Positions 55,987 to 64,000 of a stretch of DNA of 64,000 nt are shown one piece after another. Position 1 is the stretch's first letter, and each line of letters opens with the position of its first letter. Under the pieces are notes generated by a model. It was not told where the DNA came from. It searched no databases and saw only the letters and a list, made by a program, of their open reading frames with translations. Origin of the DNA: Ceratopteris richardii (taxonomy: Eukaryota > Streptophyta > Polypodiopsida > Polypodiales > Pteridaceae); the NCBI GenBank assembly GCA_020310875.1, contig CM035423.1:129673638-129737637 (forward strand), written 5' to 3'. The position numbers were made by a program, and so were the translations under genes.

Positions 55987-58900
55987 ATTGGTATCAGAGT
56001 AGGCCGCCACTTCATCTAGAATGTCGTCGACACTCCTCTGATTGTAGTCACAGAATCACACAAATTTTGGTGAGCATACTCAACATGTTTCTGAGATCAA
56101 AACTTCTTCACTTTGTGGTGCGGAGATCGCGATCTGAGCTCGTTTTGGCCTCCGAATGCACTATCATAGTACTTGTTTAGGCTATTTCATCTTTTTGTGC
56201 CAAAGGTATAAACCAGTTTTGGTTCGTCGGTATAAGCATATCGAAGTTTGCTACAAGCCTAGCAGAATTCATCTGAGCAGTTCTGTTCAACTTTTTGAGA
56301 TATACTCAATTTTCTGCATCAAGGTATTTTGGTCACCGACCATGGCTGAGAGCAATGATGTCTTCCGTATGTTGGTTTTTGAGGATAAGTTGGATGGTAC
56401 CAACTACCCGTTATGGGCTTATATGATGCGGCATGTATTGGTTGCAAAAGGACTATGGAACATTGTGCAGGGTGTTGAAAAACGTCCTATCACACCTGCA
56501 ACTGTTACAACTGCAAGTACTGAAGCTGATGCAGAAGGTGTCGAAGATGATGAGATTTTGCATATTCCTATTTGTGTTGCGGTTTCTACTGCACCTACTG
56601 TATAGAAAATTTGTTGGGATGGTAGAGATGCCTAGGCACATGCATTGATAGTTTTGTCTGTCAAACATGTCATTGTCAAATGTGCCATTATTCCTCACAT
56701 TCGCTCTTGCAGAACAAATAAGGATGCTTGGGATACACTTATCACATTGTACCAAGCTAGGAATGAGGCTCGTGTTGCTTACCTCCGAAAACAGTTGGAG
56801 AGTGAGCACATGAATGAAGGTGATTCTATGGACAGTTTTCTAACAAAGATCAAAGACTTGAAGGAACGGTTGATTTCTGCGGATGAGGTTATACCAAATA
56901 GCTCACTTATGTAGACCATTCTGAATGGCCTTCCTGATTCATATCAAAGTTTTGCTTCTACTCTTTGGTTAATGATGAAAGGCAATCCAAATGCCTTGTG
57001 ATTTGAAGATTTAGTCTCTATTATGTTGCAGGAAGATCAGTCCAAGTAGAACAGGTCCATTATGCGTGTTGCGGATCAAGCTTTCCTGGCTAGTCAGAAG
57101 GGCAAAGGAAAATGGAGCTCTTCAGCTAGTAAGCAGAAATCTGCTAATTCTGCCCAATCGAAGAGGGAAGACAAAGATGAAAAGAAATCAGAAAAGTAGA
57201 AATTGTTTTGCAAGTACTGTAAAGGAAATGATCATATCATAAAGAACTCTCCTAAACTCACTGCAAAAGAGGCAAAGAAAAAAGAGGTTGGAATGGTTGT
57301 TGCAGAGGCCTCTACTCCAAAAACAGAGTCTTCTAACCTTGTGCGGGATGAAGAATGGGTGTTTACTACTGTTTGCAGTTTTGACCCATCTTCTCATGAG
57401 CAGTGCATGTCTGTAGTAGACTCAGATGTTTGGTACTTTGATAGTGGGGCGACCAAACATATTACCTCGCAGCGCAGTTTCTTCTCTTCACTCGAGCCTC
57501 CCCTATAGGGAATACTATCACATGCACCAAAAACTCCTCTTATCCTATCATGGGAGTTGGTAAGATCATTCTGACTACTGTTGATGGTACTTCTTTCACT
57601 TTGTCAGATGCTTTGTTTGTGCCATGGATCAAGAAAAATCTGTTATCAGTTTCTGCATTAGCCAAGATTGGCTTGGTTGTGAAATTTGTTGATGACAGAT
57701 ATACGGTTCATGATCTATCAAATGGCGATGTGATTATTACTTCTAGCATTTTATGTCGTGGGCTGTATAAGCTCATAGAATATGAAAGATCTGTAAATGA
57801 TTCGACATGTGCAGTACATGATTCTCAGGCTATGTCAGATGGTGTTCATGTGCTTCAAACAGTTTTTGGTTTTAGCTAAAAAATTTGTCAGCATGTAAAA
57901 TGGGCACTCTCCATTCTGATCGGGGGGGGGGAGGGGGGATATATGTCTTCTCATTTTAATGCACTTTTGGATGAACCTAGGATAAAACACCAGTGTACAA
58001 TGCCATATACACCTCAAAAAAATGGATTTGTTGAACAAAAGAACAGTTCACTCATGGAGATGGCGAGGTGTATGGTCAACAGTCAGGCTTTACCACATAG
58101 TTTCTGGCTTGAGGCTGTCATGTGTGCAACATATGTACTTAACAGGTGTCCCACTAAAGTGATGAAGTCTATCACTCCATATGAGGCTTGGCAGGATTGC
58201 AAGCCATTTGTTGCTCATCTATGTGTTTTTAATTGTTTGGCATATGCCTTAGTTCCTGAACAACATCGTAGAAAACTAGATGATAAAGCAGTAAAATGTA
58301 TTTTTGTTGGGTACACTTTTGAAAGTAAAGGCTATCATCTGTATCATCCACAGAATAAACACATTTTGGTTAGCCGTGATGTTGTTTTTGTGGAAGATGC
58401 TATTCAACCATTGCTTTCATGTACTAAGGAGACATATGTTAGCTCCAAAAACATGTATGATACTTTTCTGCGTCTTTTGACAGGTGGACAGTCTAGTGCT
58501 GGTCCTAATGAGGCAACTTCTCAGCCTTTGTAGGTTTCATGCGATGATGCAAGTCATTCCATTTCTGATGTAGATTTACATGACACACTTGTTGATGAGA
58601 GAGCTGATATTGAGCAGGCAAAAACTATGCCAAAATGGCTGGTGTAGAATTTGTGTGACAGCAAATTGGATGCACCTCTATCATATTGTACTCGATCATG
58701 CTCTCATAGTGCCTCTTTTGCATCGAATTCCTATGCTATGGCTGCCTCTAGTCTCTGTGATGAGACTGAACGTGTTTCATTTAATGAAGCACAAAATTCT
58801 GAATATTGGATGGTTGCAATGCAATCTGAATATGATGCTATAATGAAGAATGGTACTTGGTCTTTATGTGACTTGCCTCCTGGCAAGAAGGCCATTGGCA

Positions 58901-59570
58901 GAGTCGGTATACAAGCTGAAGTGTAAACTTGATGGGACAGTTGTCAGGTATAAGGCTAGGCTTGTTGCAAAGGGTTATGCACAGGAAAGAGGCATTGATT
59001 TTGATGAGACCTTTGCACCTACATGTTGTATGACTACAAGCCATACAAAATGTAGCTGCAAATGGTCTCATCAAAATCAATGCCTCTTTCATGTACCTCA
59101 TTCAGTTTATGCACGTTGATGGTGGAATGGACTTGTGTCAAACAAAATATATTGACACATTATCTAGTGTTTTGGCCTTGAAGAGTGTATTGCTGAGTGT
59201 GTGTGGCTTAGATGCCTTATCGCTGATTTGGGTGTTGGTCAGTCTTCTGCCACCACCATCTTCATTGACAGTCAGAGCGCATTGGTAGTTGTGAGGAACT
59301 GTGTGTTCCATGCTCGCACTAAGCACATTGAGGTGCATTATCATTATGTAAGGGAGAGGTTCTCTATTGGGGAGATCAGCTTGGAATATGTGCCCACGTA
59401 GGAGAACATTGCAAACCTTTTCACGAATGCTCTACCTAGGGAGAAGTTTGAAGCTTTCCGCAAAGCTTTGGGATTACTTCCTTTTGTGGAGTGATTTACA
59501 CATAGCTTGACACTTCCTTATACACGAGTGCCAACTCCTTGTTCACTACATCACTCCCAAGGGGGGGATT

Positions 59571-59801
59571 TCTTGATATATTTAGGTAGTGATGTGTGTG
59601 AACACATTAGGACTGTCGGGGCACTTTTTTCCCTCTTTAGGAGGTTTTTTTCCCCCGGATTGTATATACACCTATTGCCCTAAAGGGATACTTATCTTTG
59701 TACATTCTATTGGTAATACATTCAGTATTGTGTGTTGTGTTCCAAGCTTCTTCTTCTTCCTTGTGTTGTTCGCATGCTTCCGCAGACGTCTAACTCCAAC
59801 A
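59571..59801 (+). repeat. 3' LTR of Copia G
   Basis: Aligns with 55757-55986 throughout, with roughly 22 differences. Preceded by the AAGGGGGGG purine tract. Confidence 0.88.
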
Positions 59802-61450
59802 CAATAGTCACCTAGATCTAGGGAAGAAGAGAAGGAGCCCAATGATCAAGAAGAATAAGATGATGAACTTGCCTATACGACACTTAAGAGATTATGAAAG
59901 ACCATGCAAGACTTTAAATCCAACAGTCACGTATTCAATACGAGGAGTTAAGTAATATTAGAACAATTACTTGAAGGAAATGATGTGGACACCACATTCA
60001 TCCACTATGTATGCACACTGTCAAGCAGTAGGCATGCTTGAATCTATGGATGACATGTTAAATAAACCTAGTGTACATTATGATAAACGTAGATTTAGGA
60101 CCCTTCCACAATGGGGTAAAACAATATAGATTCTTGTCACCTCTACTACATCTTCTACGGCCACCCCTATCACCAATGTACATATTTCTATTAGTGAAAC
60201 CGTTAGCCAATCAACCAAGACCACCTTCCAAAAACCTCAGCCACACATGTAATGTCACCTTTGAGAACTTTAGAGCCCTTTCTAACCACTACCACTCAGT
60301 TACCCATCACCACAAACCTTGTAACTACAACCATGCCCATTCCCAATTTTGAAGTTTGCAGCCCATTGTCACATACTCTACTCTTTTCTTCCCATGATAA
60401 CCCATTGTATAATCGTTATATTTCAGTGCCCACAAGCTTCTTATAAGAACTAGTGGTTATTCATCCCACCACAATTGCATCCTATATTCGATCAAACCAT
60501 AACCTCCCCTCCAATCTCCCTTCTTGCCATATTTAAGCACATATTGTCACCCCTTTCCCATCATGTCTAAGTTTTCTTGAATCTTCCATCCACTAGCTAT
60601 ACATCCTTTATTTTGGGTCACTTCTTCTCACATTCATCATGGAACTTTTTCCTTACCACATAATACTCATTACATATCTGCTTCCACACAATTTTTGTCG
60701 AGCACCACAAGCACACCACATCACACTACAACCACCATATAGCTCTTCACTATTGATGCCACACACACTAGCACATTCAATCCTATGTAACATATCACTT
60801 TGACTCACAATGCCTCCCCCACCCTGGACAATTCCAAAATCCCCAATCCCCCCTCCACCAACTCCACCAACACCCAAGATTGTTTTTCCACATGCATCCA
60901 TTGTTCCCATCCCCACCCCCATTGTAAGGGGATGATGAGATAGGTTCCAGAGATGAGCTCGTGTTGCACACAACTTGCTTTACACGTGCCAATCTAACTT
61001 TAGGGAAGCTTAATAGAATCCTTTAGCTTCATAATGATGCATTTGGAACCACCAAGTCCTTTTGAAAATCGTTCCCAATTGTTTTCATAAAGACAGATAA
61101 CTTGCTAATGCAAGAAATGTGAAGAACCTTCTATTTTGGGTATAAAAGGTCTCAGTATTATGCTTAGAGCTCACCACCTCATATGAATTGACCAAAGAGC
61201 TTTTGCACACATCTAATTGAGGTGTATAGATAACTAAAGAAAGTTATTTCATGAATTTAGATGTACCATACATAGCGAAATGAATCTAGCAAGTCAAGGG
61301 GGTCATCGTGACTTTTCAAGATCTAGAAAGTGTGCAAACACAGTTACCTTTCTTACTTTATATCTCAAGATTTGCTGAACCAATTTAATGAAACTTAATA
61401 TCTGAACACTAGAAATTTCAATTAGTATGTCTCGACAAACCGAAACGATC
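59802..61450. other. Unassigned, Pro/Ser/Thr-rich coding-like stretch
   Basis: The plus strand reads as acidic text at the start (about 59815-59930), then Ser/Thr-rich (about 60130-60250) and Pro-rich text (PPPPWTIPKSPIPPPP, about 60810). Frames are broken and no domain is recognised. From about 61000 no coding-like text is visible. Confidence 0.35.
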
Positions 61451-62130
61451 GGTGTGAAATTCAAAAAATGATAGAGTCACTTGTGTGCAAATATGTATCT
61501 AGGAAATGGTGCTAAAAGCAGCACAAAATGCTCAAAAAATGCAAAAAATAGTGCTCGCACACTTGCTCTCTCTCTCACACTCAAACAAATGAGTGAAATG
61601 AAGGGGGGTGGGTAGATATGGAAAAAATAGAAATTTTTGGTGAAGAAGATGAAGTGTGGCTATGCTAATGGAAGCTATAGAAGATGATGATGAAGTAAAA
61701 ATGTATGAAAATTAGTGCAAAAAGTAGCAAAATCTACCAAATAACCGTCAAACATCAATCTTCCAACATATTACCATCACATGTTCATCCTTGAGCATGC
61801 TCCTTGGAAACAATGCCAAATTTGGTGTCACTCTAGACAAGGATAAGTACCACATCAAAGAGCTCCACCTCCTTAATTTTCAATCCATGGAGATGTAAGG
61901 ATGGTATGACAATCGTGAACAAGTGATGTGCACAAAGTTGAAGGTGAGAAGCACACTAGATGCACATACATACAAGGTAGAGATAAGACGAGAAAATGCA
62001 AGTAAGACTACTTCTACTCAAGAGCTCTCAATATAAGATCTCATCAACAATCTAGCTTTAAACATGAGCTCTCTATCTCTTTTTATAGTAATTCTAGGAG
62101 TTTTTGCCGGTTTCAAACCTAGCATTTAGA
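61450..62130 (-). mobile_element. Gypsy element H: leader, primer site and LTR part
   Basis: Minus-strand fragment of the same family as B. The leader (about 61500-61780), primer-site-like TTTGGCATTGTTTCC at about 61805 and LTR (about 61815-62130) align with 24440-25060 of B, including the shared TTGGTGTCACTCTAG junction and TATAAAAAGAG at about 62078-62087. No gag or pol of H is recognisable to the left. The far end of the LTR is not similar to B beyond about 62110. Confidence 0.75.
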
Positions 62131-63825
62131 TAAGCACATATAGAAAGTGAATCTTCTCTGATTCCTTAGCTCACAAGCTCCCAAGATTCATCGCATACTC
62201 CCTTTTTTTTTACTCCTAAAAATGCAGAGAAAAAACTCACTTTCCCCCCTTGCCCCCAATGTGAATAGAAACTCTCTTAGCTTGCTAAAAAATATAGAAA
62301 AATACAAAGAGAAGTTATGTTGATCTCTGCATCACCGTCTCCATTGTACCTCTTTGTATATACTTCTAGAAAGAAGAAGAAGAAGAAGGTTCCAAGATAG
62401 CACCTTTCGGTGAAGAGAAGGTCAAAATCTATCACTTTTAGTTGAACTATTTCTACTAGTTTATTTGGGCCTAGGTGAGTATAAAAAAGGCTGTACATAT
62501 TTTTGGAGGTTCCCCAATTCTCAAGGACTACAAAAATTTAGAGTTTACGGCACAAAAAATTATATGTCCTAAGTTATGCAAAAGATGTATTATGTTACAA
62601 AAGTAGTGTCGTTGGTATTTTGGGCGGTGCATCTCGATGATCACTGGACAAGATTGAGCACTTCAATAAGGTCAAGAACTTCATGGATGACCTTGCATGC
62701 AGATATCTTCATAAAAAACATGAAGAAAATCAACCTTATGATTTGTTTTTTCATCATGCAAAGGTAATGGAACCTCCCCACCATGTTCCATGGTATGTTC
62801 CATAGAAGTAGAAAATTCTCTCCATTTCTCATCTTCCTTTACTCCATTTGACATATATAGAAATCATCATCAAAAAATGCAGCATAAAAAAATTTCTTAA
62901 TCATCAACATGTAGGTTTTAGCAGACATAGCAAGATTTTTTTTCATATTGTTTTAGCTCATTTCTCAAATATTGAAATTATGTGTGCAGAGATATAGTTT
63001 GAGACAAGAGTATGACCTTTGATTGGAGAATTCCTTTACTTTAAAGAGAAATCGTAAAATCCACATATATATAAAAACATAAAGAAGAGGAGAGAGATAA
63101 AATTCCTAGTCAAGAATGTAAGGATGCGTTCTTTTCATGCACTTAGACCTCCAAACTTCGATGCCCTCTTTCTCCTCGGCTTTGATCAAACTGAAAAAGT
63201 TGCCTCTATCGTTGCTCCATTTGGGTCAAAGTCAAAAAGTGAGAAAAGTCCAAGAACACTCGCTTTCTTTTTTGACTTCTGATGGAACACACACACACGC
63301 ACACAGACAAGATAAAGTATCTCCTCTCCTAGCTCTCAAATAGAGAGAAGGGATACACTACCTCCTTAGAAGGGGAAAAAAGGTGAAGTACTTCCTCTCC
63401 TCTCCCTCTCTCTCACACACTATAGAGAAGGGATACACTAGCTCCTCCTTGTGGCTTTATTCATTATTTGGAAATGGCACCTCTGTCGAGCTTCATGTGC
63501 AACTTGAAATCTACATCATGTGTTTGTTATGTTGAAGGTTTTTCATCAGATCATTCTATTGGATTAGTATGAGAATCCTATTCACCTTCTTCATTTTATA
63601 AGGCAGCTCTTTTGCCCTGTATATACACAGGTGCCCAAATATGCTTTAGAGATTAATAAATTGAAGACTTGAGCAAGGGATGGTCATGATAACCATTGTA
63701 TTTGTGCATTTTACAAAACACGATGCATAAATATTATCTAATCTCAAGTGGGAGAAGTCACTTGGATGGTTGACAATCCTCAACCCAAGCAATATGAACA
63801 TTTGGCAAGTACATGTACGTTTGAT
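62131..63825. other. No recognisable gene
   Basis: About 1.7 kb. It holds only low-complexity runs: an (ACAC) run at 63288-63305, and an imperfect duplication of AGAGAAGGGATACACTA (about 63344 and 63425) with CT-rich sequence between. Confidence 0.6.
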
Positions 63826-63943
63826 TTTCTGAAACGAAGTTCGGACTATAGCCTAATCTCCTTGGATTTTCTTTAATTAATTTTAAAGGAAAATTGTAGG
63901 TGAGCTTATTTCCCATGAGATCCCTCATATCCCACAAATTAGG
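63826..63943 (-). mobile_element. Diverged relative of the SINE-like sequence
   Basis: Aligns along its length with 42014-42126: ACGAAGTTCGG at the left, TTAATT in the middle, GAGATCCCTCATATCCCACAA at the right. Roughly two thirds of positions match. No clear target duplication or A tail, as expected for an older copy. Confidence 0.55.
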
Positions 63944-64000
63944 GTTTGGATGCATGGCATGTTTAGGATTACAGAGCTTGAAGGCCCACTAGGGTTGAAC

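Larger units (their letters stand above)
55757..59801 (+). mobile_element. Copia element G, shortened (broken)
   Basis: About 4 kb, with LTRs 55757-55986 and 59571-59801 (about 230 bp, roughly 10% different by eye, so old). Primer site TGGTATCAGAGT is at about 55989, purine tract GGGGGGG at about 59561. Visible parts: gag (MAESNDVFRMLVFEDKLDG, 56342; DSMDSFLTKIKDLKERL-type text at about 56825), a CCHC-like knuckle (about 57210), protease (FDSGATKHIT, about 57438), integrase tail (about 57940-58400), a short piece of RT (about 58750-59010) and the end of RNase H (HARTKHIEVHYHYVRER, about 59311). Much of the integrase core and RT is absent. About ten breaks. Flanks GAACA and CAATA may be a decayed target duplication. 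Confidence 0.88.

Noticed and set aside
57922-57938. Run of 10 G, A and 6 G as a functional G-quadruplex
   Set aside because: It lies inside a decayed Copia integrase region, and only two G runs are present; more likely local slippage.
60653-60992. Gly-rich minus-strand frames
   Set aside because: They are the complement of Pro-rich plus-strand text and show no domain.

Overview
The window looks like intergenic DNA from a land plant with a large, repeat-rich nuclear genome; a gymnosperm or another large-genome plant is possible, but the species cannot be told from sequence. The DNA is AT-rich. Almost everything recognisable is LTR retrotransposon of the Copia (Ty1) and Gypsy (Ty3) orders, with initiator-Met-type primer sites (TGGTATCAGAGC-like) or a TGGTGCCATT-type site. 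I see no host protein-coding gene, tRNA, rRNA or CRISPR array that I can defend.

Positions 1-42346 can be read as one nest of insertions. The base layer is Copia element E (minus strand; its 5' LTR is 41220-42346). Gypsy element B (minus; 5' LTR 24769-25429) sits inside E. Copia A (plus, 1-3944, entering from the left edge) abuts B's integrase and probably sits in it. Copia C (plus, 7647-19533, GTAGT target duplication) sits in B's protease region. C's 5' LTR holds a solo LTR (7965-9184, AGAGA duplication), and its 3' LTR holds the small gag/protease-only Copia D (minus, 14773-18655). To the right, a large non-coding LTR element F (27576 to about 39810) sits in E. F is split by K (32347-38781), a very young Copia that looks whole: 1021-bp LTRs with three mismatches, ATCTT target duplication and a 1384-codon open frame. 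A 117-bp SINE-like insertion (42007-42123) with a 14-bp target duplication lies in E's LTR.

Positions 42347-64000 are older and harder to read. They hold a decayed Gypsy polymerase remnant I (minus, about 44480-45290) with a primer site and LTR at about 46339, and a 2.5-kb tandem duplication (46746-49271 and 49277-51772) carrying a Gypsy integrase tail plus an unrecognised coiled-coil coding fossil. Next come a retropepsin-like remnant (53059-53565), an old shortened Copia G (55757-59801) inside an unassigned coding-like stretch, and a second leader and LTR (H, about 61450-62130) of the B Gypsy family. A diverged second copy of the SINE-like sequence lies at about 63826-63943.

Most likely the genes here work only as transposon machinery. 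K alone has an uninterrupted set (gag, protease, integrase, reverse transcriptase, RNase H) between matching LTRs. The points most worth a second look are the dense inverted repeats in K's R/U5 region, the gag/protease-only element D with its leader repeats and His/Asp-rich tail, the near-palindromic repeat field in B's leader, the SINE-like family, and the coiled-coil fossil in the tandem duplication.
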